Positions 17,011 through 25,094 of a stretch of 64,000 nt of DNA are shown here, piece after piece. This stretch comes from an uncultured Pelagibacteraceae bacterium. GTDB lineage: Bacteria; Pseudomonadota; Alphaproteobacteria; Pelagibacterales; Pelagibacteraceae. Under the pieces are notes generated by a model, which was not told the DNA's origin, did not search any database, and saw nothing but the letters and a program-made list of their open reading frames with translations. The position numbers were made by a program, and so were the translations under genes. How positions within the stretch are numbered: the stretch's first letter is position 1; each line of letters opens with the position of its first letter. Where the stretch lies: assembly GCA_902552985.1 (NCBI GenBank), contig CACDII010000002.1, forward strand, positions 1 through 64,000, given 5' to 3'.

Positions 17011-18297
17011 TTAAGCTACAGCAAAACTAACAACGCTTAACGCTGCAATAACCCATATAGCTGGGTTAACATCAAGTTTTCCTGTACAGATTTTAACTGC
17101 TGCATAAGAAATAAACGCAAGTGCTATTCCATGAGAAATAGAATAAGTAAATGGCATTGCGATCATTGCAAGCACTGCAGGACCAGCTTCAGCTATATCG
17201 TCCCACTCAATATCAACTATATTTCTTACAAATAAGGTTGCTATATAAATTAGAGCGGCACCGTCTATCTCTTTCGGTAAGCTAGTTGCTAACGGAGAAA
17301 AGAAAAGACAAAGAAGAAATAGAATACCTATAACTAATGATGTCATTCCTGTTTTTCCTCCGGCTTTAACTCCTGCTGCTGATTCAACATATGTTGTAAC
17401 TGTACTAGTACCCATCATAGCACCTGCAACAGTTGACACACTGTCAGATAACATTGCTTTATCAATGTCTTCTATTTTTCCATCTCTTCCTATTTTCCCA
17501 GATACATTGGCAACACTAGTTAGTGTTCCTGCTGTATCAAAAAAGTCTATGAAGAAAAGTGTAAATATTACTGTAACCATTGACGCACTAAGAGCAGCAC
17601 CTAAATCAAAAGTTAATAGATGTGTCATAGGCGGTGGAGCAGAAACTACACCATTAAACTTCGCCCATCCTCCTAGCCAAGCTATTGCACTAAATACAAT
17701 AATTCCAATAATTATGTTTCCCTTAATTCCTTTTTTCTCCATAACTATCATTGACACAAAAGCACCAGCTCCTAGAAGAAGAAGTGGATTTGATAGATCT
17801 CCTAATTGAACAAGCGTTACAGGGTTGTCTGCAGTAAGACCCATAATTTCAAAGCCAATAATAGCCAAGAATAAACCTATACCCGCACCAATTCCAAGTT
17901 TTAAACTTTTTGGTATAGAATTTATTAACCACGCTCTTATCGGGGTTAAAGAAATTATTAAGAACACAACACCGGCAACTAATACCGCGCCAAGAGCTTC
18001 TGCAGGTGTATATTTCATACCTAAACAAACTCCATAAGCGATAAAAGCATTAATTCCCATACCCGGCGCTAGTCCCACTGGCCATGTTTTAGCGTAAAAT
18101 GCAGCGATAAAGCATGCTAATGCTGTTGCAAGAGCAGTTGCTGTAAAAACTCCGCCAAAATCGAACCCACCATCTGAAAGTATGACAGGATTTAAGAACA
18201 TAATGTAAGCCATTGTAAGAAAAGTACTTACACCAGCTATAACTTCTGTCTTAAAATTAGTTCGATGTTTTTTATAATCAAAATAATTGTCTAACAT
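17011..18297 (-). CDS. NCS2 family purine permease, AzgA/PbuG type
   Basis: A 428-residue permease with about 13 membrane helices. The N-terminus FKTEVIAGVSTFLTMAYIMFLNP is diagnostic of the AzgA-like branch of the nucleobase:cation symporters, and GTSTVTTYVESAAGVKAGGKTG is the substrate-site region. These carriers import adenine, guanine or hypoxanthine by proton symport. It lies convergent to the purine operon, so uptake and breakdown are adjacent. A strong GGAGGT ribosome site sits 7 bases before the start. No recognisable purine riboswitch is in its 157-base upstream gap. Confidence 0.9.
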   Translation of the reverse strand: MLDNYFDYKKHRTNFKTEVIAGVSTFLTMAYIMFLNPVILSDGGFDFGGVFTATALATALACFIAAFYAKTWPVGLAPGMGINAFIAYGVCLGMKYTPAEALGAVLVAGVVFLIISLTPIRAWLINSIPKSLKLGIGAGIGLFLAIIGFEIMGLTADNPVTLVQLGDLSNPLLLLGAGAFVSMIVMEKKGIKGNIIIGIIVFSAIAWLGGWAKFNGVVSAPPPMTHLLTFDLGAALSASMVTVIFTLFFIDFFDTAGTLTSVANVSGKIGRDGKIEDIDKAMLSDSVSTVAGAMMGTSTVTTYVESAAGVKAGGKTGMTSLVIGILFLLCLFFSPLATSLPKEIDGAALIYIATLFVRNIVDIEWDDIAEAGPAVLAMIAMPFTYSISHGIALAFISYAAVKICTGKLDVNPAIWVIAALSVVSFAVA

Positions 18298-18454
18298 TTT
18301 ATTTGACCTCCATTTTTTGGAACACTAATAGATTCGTTTAGTAAAATCTCTTAATATTGCTTAAATAAACCTACTATTCTGAATAACAAAGATTTTTATA
18401 CAACTTAAAAGTTAATATTTCTAATAAGTATTAAATGCTATTTTAGAAACAGTC

Positions 18455-18757
18455 ATGAAAAAGTTGTTTTTAATAAAAGTATTTTTTTTACTAATTATAA
18501 TTTCTGGATGTGAAACTGTAAAAAATAAATCAGATGAAATTATAAAAAAAGAAAATAAAAAACTAAGTCAATTTATAGGTCAACCTGTCTCCGAGTTAAA
18601 AATTGAAATGGGTAACCCTGACTATGAGATTAAAAGCGAAACAGGTACAAAGATTTTAGTATTTAAGAAAAAAAAATATGGAATTCTTTGTGAGAGAAAA
18701 TTTGAAGTTAATAATAATGAAATGATAATTGGATTCGTTAGCAAAGGTTGTTTTTAG
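18455..18757 (+). CDS. Small lipoprotein, possible SmpA/OmlA-like fold
   Basis: A 100-residue protein with a lipoprotein signal ending IISGC (Cys near 19). The short mature part contains LSQFIGQPVSELKIEMGNPDYE and then strands with two Cys (ILCERKF, SKGCF) that may form a disulfide. The pattern of a helix followed by GNPD and beta strands recalls the SmpA/OmlA (BamE-like) fold, but similarity is too weak to name it. It is a monocistronic gene followed by a strong terminator. Confidence 0.6.
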   Translation: MKKLFLIKVFFLLIIISGCETVKNKSDEIIKKENKKLSQFIGQPVSELKIEMGNPDYEIKSETGTKILVFKKKKYGILCERKFEVNNNEMIIGFVSKGCF

Positions 18758-18780
18758 ATATTTGTTTGAAAAATTTAAAA

Positions 18781-18804
18781 CTTGTGGGGATTTTTCCCCA
18801 CAAG
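18781..18804. terminator. Bidirectional intrinsic terminator
   Basis: A perfect 10-bp inverted repeat, CTTGTGGGGA-tttt-TCCCCACAAG, lies between the convergent lipoprotein and hsp20 genes. AT-rich tracts flank it on both sides. The minus-strand exit reads TTTTAAATTTTT, so it serves hsp20 well and probably also the plus-strand gene. Confidence 0.85.
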
Positions 18805-18816
18805 CAAGGTTTTAAC

Positions 18817-19263
18817 TTATTTAATTTCAATAAGTTTTTTCTTTTTATATTCTGGCATAATTCTTTCACATGCTATTGTTAAAAGACCGTCCTTTAATTC
18901 AGCACCACCTACTTTTACATCATCTGCAATAGTAAATGATCTAGCGAACTGTCTTTGTGAAATACCCTTATGAATAATTTCGCCATCCTTATTTTTATCT
19001 TCAGACTTATTAACTTGTTTAGTTCTAACCGTTAATAAATTGTCCTCAAACTCAACCTCCACATCCTTTTTATTAAAACCAGCAAGAGCAACCTCAATAG
19101 AGTATTTGTCTTTCCCAGTTTTTCTAATGTTGTATGGTGGATAGTTTGATTGCATGCTCAAACTTCCATTTCCCAACATATTTTCAAATTGGTCGAACAT
19201 ATCGTCAAAACCAACAGAAAAAGGTCTTAGAGAGTTAAATATAGATAGATCCTTACTTGTCAT
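18817..19263 (-). CDS. Small heat-shock protein (Hsp20/IbpA)
   Basis: About 148 residues. An N-terminal arm is followed by the alpha-crystallin domain (YSIEVALAGFNKKDVEVEFEDN ... then GISQRQFARSFTI and DGLLTIACER). It is an ATP-independent chaperone that holds unfolded proteins for DnaK and GroEL. I place the start at 19263 because AGGAGG stands directly before that ATG; the frame extending to 19287 covers this ribosome site. A sigma-32-type promoter and a hairpin lie upstream. Confidence 0.92.
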   Translation of the reverse strand: MTSKDLSIFNSLRPFSVGFDDMFDQFENMLGNGSLSMQSNYPPYNIRKTGKDKYSIEVALAGFNKKDVEVEFEDNLLTVRTKQVNKSEDKNKDGEIIHKGISQRQFARSFTIADDVKVGGAELKDGLLTIACERIMPEYKKKKLIEIK

Positions 19264-19330
19264 AATTTCCTCCTTTAATTTTAGCAAGGTTATTTAAATG
19301 AAAGTCCCATAAGGCAACTTTCAAATTTTT

Positions 19331-19358
19331 ATATAGTAACGTTTTTTTTATTTTCAAG
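19331..19358 (-). promoter_or_regulatory. Putative sigma-32 (RpoH) promoter of hsp20
   Basis: On the minus strand CTTG (19355-19358) is followed after 17 bases by ACTATAT (19331-19337). This matches the alphaproteobacterial RpoH consensus CTTG-N17-CYTATNT except for the first base of the -10. Downstream, between the promoter and the ribosome site, TGAAAGT and ACTTTCA can pair around an 11-base loop. Heat-shock control is inferred from the motif. Confidence 0.6.
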
Positions 19359-19368
19359 AGTTTGAATA

Positions 19369-21447
19369 CTAAAATTTATTCGTTATTTTTAGTACAAAGG
19401 CGTAATCTAGAGCAACTTCTTCTATCGCACTATCTCGTCCTGATTTGCCTCCATGTCCAGCATTCATTTCAGTTTTTAATAAAAGTAAATTACTGTCAGT
19501 TTTATAATCTCTAAGCTTAGCAGTAAATTTCGTAGGTTCATCAAATAAAACTCTATTATCACTTAAGCTTGTAGTTATTAAAATATGAGGATAATCCATT
19601 TTTTTAATATTATTATAAGGAGCATAAGAAAAAATATAATCAAAGTGTTCTTTATTTTTTTTTGCATTTCCAAATTCATCAAACTCTCCAACAGTTAATG
19701 GTAATGAATGATCTAAGTTGGTTGTCAATGAATCTACAAAAGGAACAGCCATTATAATTCCTAAAAATAATTCAGGCGCTTGGTTCACAACGGCTCCCAT
19801 AAGAAGTCCACCAGCTGAGCCACCCATACCTATGATTTTTTTTTTCGAAGTGTATTTTTTATCAATTAAAAAATTTGCAACAGCAATAAAATCTTCAAAC
19901 GTATTTTTTTTATTTAAAAGCTTTCCTTCTTTCCACCATTTCATTCCTCTTTCCAAACCACCTCTAATATGAGCTGTTACCCAGATAATATCTCTATCTA
20001 TTAAACTAAGTCTTGTTGAAGAAAATGAGGGACTCATTGAACTTCCGTAGGACCCATATCCGTATAATAACAAGTTTGCAGAAGAATTAATTTTAGTTTT
20101 TTTATGTCTAGTGATTGTAATTGGAACCACTCTTCCATCATGGGACTTACACTCTAATCTTTCTACGATATAATTTTCAGGGTCATGACCAGAAGGAATC
20201 ACTTGTTCTTTTACTAATTTTTTTTCTTTTGATTTCAAATTATATAAATAGGTTCTCGATTGAGTTTTTGGAGACGAGTAACTCAGGTATAATAAATCAG
20301 TATCGTTATCTTTTTGAACTTTAGAAATACCAGGTACAATAACTTTTTCATCAGCGAATTTAATTTCTTCTTCAATATTAGTTTTAATATTTTTTACAAA
20401 GATTTTTCCAAGGGCATCTGAAACCTCTGATCTTATAATCCAATTTTTCAAAAAAACTAATCCACCAATTAAAACTTCATTTTTAGCAGGGATATATTTT
20501 TCCCATAGCTGTTTAGATAAATTTTTGCATCTTTCGATTTTAAAATCTTCAGCATTTTCATTTGTATGCATATAAAAATAACCATCCCATGAGTTAACTG
20601 AATAAATTACTCCTTTTTTTCTCTCTTTAATTAACTTTGGTTGTGGAATTTCTTCAGAAGCTAAGAAATAATATTGTTCGGAAGTATTATGATCTGAACT
20701 TGTAATAAAAAAATATTTTTCATCAGAACTTAATCCAATACCAACAGTAAAAGCCTCGCTCTTTTTTTCTTCAAAAATTAAAATATCTTTTTTGATGGAG
20801 GTACCAATTTTATGCCTAAATATTTTTTTTGATCTATGGTATTTATCTAATTTTGAGTAAAATATAAATTTATCATCAAGACTGAAAGAAATACCACCAT
20901 CAGTGTCTTCAATTTTTTCAGTAACCAAATTTTCAGAACCTATATTTCTTATATAAATTGTATAATATTCTGAGCCTTTTAAATCTAACGAGTAACCTAA
21001 ATATTTGTCATTCCAACTTACCTCTAGGTCCCCAACTCCAAAGTATTCCGTTTTTAACTTTTCTTTTTCCTTATCCCCATTCCAAATTTCTTCAGTTATA
21101 TCAGATCCAAATTTTTTTCTAAGTTTTATTGAATAATTTCCTTCAGTAGTTGTTTTGGTCCAATACTCATAATTTTTATCTTTATATGGTAGAGATTCAT
21201 CATCTAGTTTAATTCTTCCTTTTATTTCATCAAATAATTTTTTTTGTATATCTTTGGTGCTACTTAAATGATGATCTGTATAGGCATTTTCTTCTTCTAA
21301 ATATTGTCTTACTTCAGGAAGAAGCTTAGAATTATCCTTTAAAACCTCTAAAATATTTTTTTGGTGTATCCAGCTATAATTATCCTCCCATTCGACGCCG
21401 TGACAAGATTTTAATTCTGGTTTTTTTTTAAGGTGTGGTATTTTCAT
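19369..21447 (-). CDS. ptrB: Oligopeptidase B (prolyl oligopeptidase family, S9A)
   Basis: A 692-residue serine peptidase. The N-terminal beta-propeller opens near residue 1 with IPHLKKKPEL. The C-terminal alpha/beta hydrolase has the nucleophile elbow GGSAGG (S544), D630 in SLSDNRV and H665 in NAGHGG, the triad order of the family. The VTAHIRGG block and the arrangement around the acidic loop fit oligopeptidase B, which cuts short peptides after Lys/Arg. There is no signal peptide, so it is cytosolic. It is divergent from the J-domain gene with a gap of 18 bases. Confidence 0.9.
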   Translation of the reverse strand: MKIPHLKKKPELKSCHGVEWEDNYSWIHQKNILEVLKDNSKLLPEVRQYLEEENAYTDHHLSSTKDIQKKLFDEIKGRIKLDDESLPYKDKNYEYWTKTTTEGNYSIKLRKKFGSDITEEIWNGDKEKEKLKTEYFGVGDLEVSWNDKYLGYSLDLKGSEYYTIYIRNIGSENLVTEKIEDTDGGISFSLDDKFIFYSKLDKYHRSKKIFRHKIGTSIKKDILIFEEKKSEAFTVGIGLSSDEKYFFITSSDHNTSEQYYFLASEEIPQPKLIKERKKGVIYSVNSWDGYFYMHTNENAEDFKIERCKNLSKQLWEKYIPAKNEVLIGGLVFLKNWIIRSEVSDALGKIFVKNIKTNIEEEIKFADEKVIVPGISKVQKDNDTDLLYLSYSSPKTQSRTYLYNLKSKEKKLVKEQVIPSGHDPENYIVERLECKSHDGRVVPITITRHKKTKINSSANLLLYGYGSYGSSMSPSFSSTRLSLIDRDIIWVTAHIRGGLERGMKWWKEGKLLNKKNTFEDFIAVANFLIDKKYTSKKKIIGMGGSAGGLLMGAVVNQAPELFLGIIMAVPFVDSLTTNLDHSLPLTVGEFDEFGNAKKNKEHFDYIFSYAPYNNIKKMDYPHILITTSLSDNRVLFDEPTKFTAKLRDYKTDSNLLLLKTEMNAGHGGKSGRDSAIEEVALDYAFVLKITNKF

Positions 21448-21465
21448 ATTTAAACTATTTAATAT

Positions 21466-21975
21466 ATGAATATTTTTGTCTTAACACTTGTTATTTTTGT
21501 CCTTGCTTACTTATTTTTAAATTGGTTTGCAAAGACAACCAGCAAAAAAATCTCAAAGTCCATAAAATCCTTTGTAATTATAATTTCTATATTATTAGCA
21601 GTGGTTATGGCTTTTGCGGGAAGATATTTATTTTCAGTTCCCTTTTTAATGATGATTTTACCTTTAATAAAAACAAAAGCGGGTTTCACTTTATTACAGC
21701 TTTTAAGGATATGGAGTTTATTAAGAGTATTAAAAAATTATGGAAGGTTTAATTTTAACAATATTAATCAAAACTTAAATACACAAAAGATTTCTATAGA
21801 TGAAGCGTATAAAATATTAAATCTGGATCCAAAAAAAAAATATACTAAGAATGAAATAATTAATTCTTACAAAAAAATAATGAAAAAAATTCATCCAGAC
21901 GTTAGTCCAGAATTAGCAAGACTAGCTACAATCGTTAATGAAGCTAAGGAAACGATTTTAAAAGATTTAGTTTAG
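21466..21975 (+). CDS. Membrane-anchored J-domain protein
   Basis: A 169-residue protein with two or three N-terminal membrane segments (residues 1-20, 38-75) and a C-terminal J-domain. The J-domain has YKILNLDPKKKYT and the HPD tripeptide essential for stimulating DnaK ATPase. Topology resembles DjlA or mitochondrial Tim14/Pam18, tethering Hsp70 to the inner membrane. The stop shares TTAG with the stop of the convergent glycosyltransferase. The specific client is unknown. Confidence 0.82.
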   Translation: MNIFVLTLVIFVLAYLFLNWFAKTTSKKISKSIKSFVIIISILLAVVMAFAGRYLFSVPFLMMILPLIKTKAGFTLLQLLRIWSLLRVLKNYGRFNFNNINQNLNTQKISIDEAYKILNLDPKKKYTKNEIINSYKKIMKKIHPDVSPELARLATIVNEAKETILKDLV

Positions 21976-22937
21976 TTTGTAATTTCTTTAAATTTTGAAA
22001 AAATTTTATTCGGATTTATTTTATTTTTACCCAAGCTGTCATGAGTTACAGATTTTTGACCATCAGGAATAATAGGATGCATTTGAGGACTATAGGAGCC
22101 GTATAAAAGTGGAGTATCCGCCATTAAGACAATAGTTGGAATTCCAATTGCAGATGATAAATGACTAAAACTTGAGTCATTGCAAATTGAAATTTTACAA
22201 TTTTTTATTATTGGCAATATATCAATTATGTTTAAATCATCTAATTTTACACATCTATTTTTAAACTCAGATTGTAAAATTGTATTTAAAATTTTTTGCT
22301 CGCCTTCATCTTTTCCTGTAGCTAAAAAATATTTGCAATTATGTTCTGCAGAACTAAGTTTCATAAATTTAAGAAATATTTCAGCAGGTATTCTCTTTGT
22401 ATTTCCAGATCCGCCTACGCCTAGCAAAATATTTATTTGGCTATCTAGGATTTGATATTTTGATTTTGCAATTTGAACTTTTTGAGTTTCTACTAAAATG
22501 TTTGGATTACTATCAATAATTAAATTTAATTCTTTTTTTATAAAATTTTGTGCAGCTTCAATAATATGCTGTTTCTTTTTTTTAAATAACGGATACTGGT
22601 ATATTTTTTTTATTCCAGCTAATTTTGAAATTAAATTATATCTAAGCGATGAATTGAAAATGAATACTTTTTCAAAATTGTATTTTTTTAAATCATCAAC
22701 TAATTTGAATGAACCTCTAATACCATCATGAGTTCCATATTTTTTTTTGTTATCACGATCTAAAATAATAATATTATCTATATTTTTATTATTATTTAAA
22801 AATTGATTAGCTTTTGAATTTTCTTTTACAAGTATACTTATTGGTGTATTAAATTTTTTTGATATAGCCTCAATAAAAGGAAGAAATATAATCATATCCC
22901 CAATTCCTTTTCTGTTTTGTATTGCCAAAATTTTCAT
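21972..22937 (-). CDS. Glycosyltransferase family 9 (heptosyltransferase-like)
   Basis: A 321-residue GT9 protein. The N-terminal Rossmann half opens with a GIGDMIIFLPF block. The C-terminal nucleotide-sugar half contains LLGVGGSGNTKRIP, the paired CNDSSFSHLSSAIGIPTIVLM motif and a final YGSY-PQ segment. Family members add heptose or related sugars to lipopolysaccharide core on the cytoplasmic face. The donor and acceptor are unknown. It has no transferase neighbours, so it is probably a single core-assembly gene. Confidence 0.85.
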   Translation of the reverse strand: MKILAIQNRKGIGDMIIFLPFIEAISKKFNTPISILVKENSKANQFLNNNKNIDNIIILDRDNKKKYGTHDGIRGSFKLVDDLKKYNFEKVFIFNSSLRYNLISKLAGIKKIYQYPLFKKKKQHIIEAAQNFIKKELNLIIDSNPNILVETQKVQIAKSKYQILDSQINILLGVGGSGNTKRIPAEIFLKFMKLSSAEHNCKYFLATGKDEGEQKILNTILQSEFKNRCVKLDDLNIIDILPIIKNCKISICNDSSFSHLSSAIGIPTIVLMADTPLLYGSYSPQMHPIIPDGQKSVTHDSLGKNKINPNKIFSKFKEITN

Positions 22938-22989
22938 ATTCTATTTATAATACCTTTACTAAAAAAAATATTTTATATAAATTTAAATT

Positions 22990-23853
22990 ATGAACAAAAT
23001 TAGGGGAATTTATGCTGCATCAATGTCAATTTTTGATGAAAATTTAAGTCTAAATATAGATAAAACAATTTTACATGCAGAAAATTTAATTTTTCAAGGC
23101 TGTCACGGTGTTGCTATTTTTGGCAGCACTGGTCAAGCACAGTTAATCTCAGTATCTGAAAAGATAAACTTGTTAAATAAATTATCTCTAAGTAAATATA
23201 AAAAAAATTTTTTAATTGGAACAGGATTTAACTCATTAATTGAAACAATTAATTTTATGAAAATTTCAAGTTCATTAAATTTTAAAGATTTTTTAATTAT
23301 GCCTCCAGCATATTATAAATATAAAGATGAAGATGTAATATCTTTTTATTCAAAAATTGTTGAAGCTGTTCCCGAATCAAGAATTATTCTTTATAACTTT
23401 GAAAAGTTAAGTGGATATAAATTTAGTATTAATTGTGTCGAAAAATTAGTTAAGAAATTCCCTAAACAAATAATTGGCGTTAAAGATAGTTCATATAATT
23501 TATATAAAAATTTGAAAATTGAAAACTTTTCAGTTCTACCAGGATCAGAATTAAAATTATTAGAAGGTTTAAAAATCGGGTGTACCGGAATTATTACAGC
23601 TACATGCAATGTTACAGCAAAACTTGCAAGAACAGTTTATGATGATTTTTATGGAGATAAAAGTGAATCTCATAATGAAAAATTATGTAATGTAAGAAAA
23701 GTTTTTGACCAATTTAATTTAATTTCAGGCTTGCATACTTTTTTAGCTAGAGAAAATAAAATATATGAAAATATGCTACCACCACTAAGTCTTTTAAATG
23801 AAAAAGACAAAAAAAAAATACTTGAAGATTTAAGGAAACTAGATTTTAATTAA
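22990..23853 (+). CDS. DapA/NanA-family class I aldolase, substrate unknown
   Basis: A 287-residue TIM-barrel of the dihydrodipicolinate synthase superfamily. The Schiff-base Lys is K165 in IIGVKDSS and the catalytic Tyr is Y135. The phosphate/carboxylate loop is FGSTGQA in place of GTTGE, and Y135 is followed by NFEK instead of the usual N-x-P. These changes argue against true dihydrodipicolinate synthase and for a 2-keto-acid aldolase such as a KDG or sialate-type enzyme. It is followed 19 bases later by the CFA-like gene. Confidence 0.75.
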   Translation: MNKIRGIYAASMSIFDENLSLNIDKTILHAENLIFQGCHGVAIFGSTGQAQLISVSEKINLLNKLSLSKYKKNFLIGTGFNSLIETINFMKISSSLNFKDFLIMPPAYYKYKDEDVISFYSKIVEAVPESRIILYNFEKLSGYKFSINCVEKLVKKFPKQIIGVKDSSYNLYKNLKIENFSVLPGSELKLLEGLKIGCTGIITATCNVTAKLARTVYDDFYGDKSESHNEKLCNVRKVFDQFNLISGLHTFLARENKIYENMLPPLSLLNEKDKKKILEDLRKLDFN

Positions 23854-23872
23854 GGAATTATAACTAGATAAA

Positions 23873-25066
23873 ATGCAATTAGTTAGTTTTTTAAACAGTT
23901 TATTTAAAAAAGAGGGATTTGTGTTAATAGATGCAAATTCAAAAAAGCATATAATTGGAAATCCACAAAAAAATAAACCATTAACTTTAAAGCTTTTAAA
24001 TAAAAACCTTCATTTTAAACTTTTAATTAATCCTGATTTGTATTTTGGTGAAGCTTATATGGACGGTTCTTTAGTTATAGAAAATGGATCTTTAACTGAT
24101 TTTTTGGAAATAGCTTTCAAAAACATTGGTAGAAATGAAATTAATAGTTTTGGGTATCTTTTAAAAAAAATAAAAGGAACTTATAGATATTTAACAAATT
24201 TTAATTTTGCTAAAAAATCTAAAGAAAATGTAGCCCATCATTACGATATATCAGAAGATCTTTATGAATTATTCCTTGATCCTAAAAGACAATACTCATG
24301 TGGATATTTTAAAAATGAAAATGATACTTTAGAAACTGCACAAAATAATAAAATTAATCACATAATTAAAAAATTAAATCTTAAACCAAATCAAAAAGTT
24401 TTAGATATAGGATCAGGGTGGGGATCATTGGCAATCGAAATTGCAAAACAATCTAAGTGTGAAGTTACTGGTATTACATTATCAGAGAATCAATTAAAAT
24501 ACTCAAATCAAAAAGCAAAAGAATTTAATCTTGAAAATCAGGTTCAATTTAAATTGGCAGATTATAGGCACTTAAAAGAAAAGTTTGATAGAATTGTCAG
24601 TGTTGGAATGTTTGAACATGTTGGTAGAAAATTCTATAAAACCTTTTTTAAACAAGTAAACAATCTATTAAATGATAATGGATTAGCATTAATTCATACA
24701 ATTGGATCAATAAATGAACCAAGAGATCCCCATCCATGGATTACAAAATATATTTTTCCAGGAGGGTATACTCCAAGTATGAGCGAAGTAACAGGTCCAA
24801 TAGAAAAATCAGGTTTAATTGTTTCCGATTTAGAAGTTTTAAGAATGCATTACACTCATACTTTAAGAAACTGGAAAGAGAGATGTTTAAAAAATAAAGA
24901 TAAAATAGTAGAAATGTTTGATCAAAAATTTTTTAGAATGTGGGAGTTTTATCTGGCTTCTTGTGAAATGGCATTTAAGTGGGGAGATCAGGTTGTATTT
25001 CAATTTCAACTTACAAAAGATTTAACAACTGCACCTAATACAAGAGACTATATTTATCAAAAATAA
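23873..25066 (+). CDS. cfa: Cyclopropane-fatty-acyl-phospholipid synthase family methyltransferase
   Basis: A 397-residue SAM-dependent enzyme. An N-terminal lipid-binding domain carries the AHHYDISEDLYELFLD block (about 121-136) and YSCGYF. The SAM site is VLDIGSGWG (176-184), and later come FEHVGRKFY and HTIGSINEPRDPHPWI. It methylates double bonds of membrane phospholipid acyl chains or makes related branched lipids. Its length and motifs match bacterial CFA synthase. Whether this lineage makes cyclopropane lipids is not shown by the sequence. Confidence 0.9.
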   Translation: MQLVSFLNSLFKKEGFVLIDANSKKHIIGNPQKNKPLTLKLLNKNLHFKLLINPDLYFGEAYMDGSLVIENGSLTDFLEIAFKNIGRNEINSFGYLLKKIKGTYRYLTNFNFAKKSKENVAHHYDISEDLYELFLDPKRQYSCGYFKNENDTLETAQNNKINHIIKKLNLKPNQKVLDIGSGWGSLAIEIAKQSKCEVTGITLSENQLKYSNQKAKEFNLENQVQFKLADYRHLKEKFDRIVSVGMFEHVGRKFYKTFFKQVNNLLNDNGLALIHTIGSINEPRDPHPWITKYIFPGGYTPSMSEVTGPIEKSGLIVSDLEVLRMHYTHTLRNWKERCLKNKDKIVEMFDQKFFRMWEFYLASCEMAFKWGDQVVFQFQLTKDLTTAPNTRDYIYQK

Positions 25067-25094
25067 TTGATAAATTACATTTACACATATAGAT

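Noticed and set aside
18298..18454. Possible purine riboswitch in front of the AzgA permease
   Set aside because: I looked for the conserved purine-aptamer loops on the minus strand and did not find them. Only a weak ACTAA/TTAGT hairpin and a good ribosome site are present.
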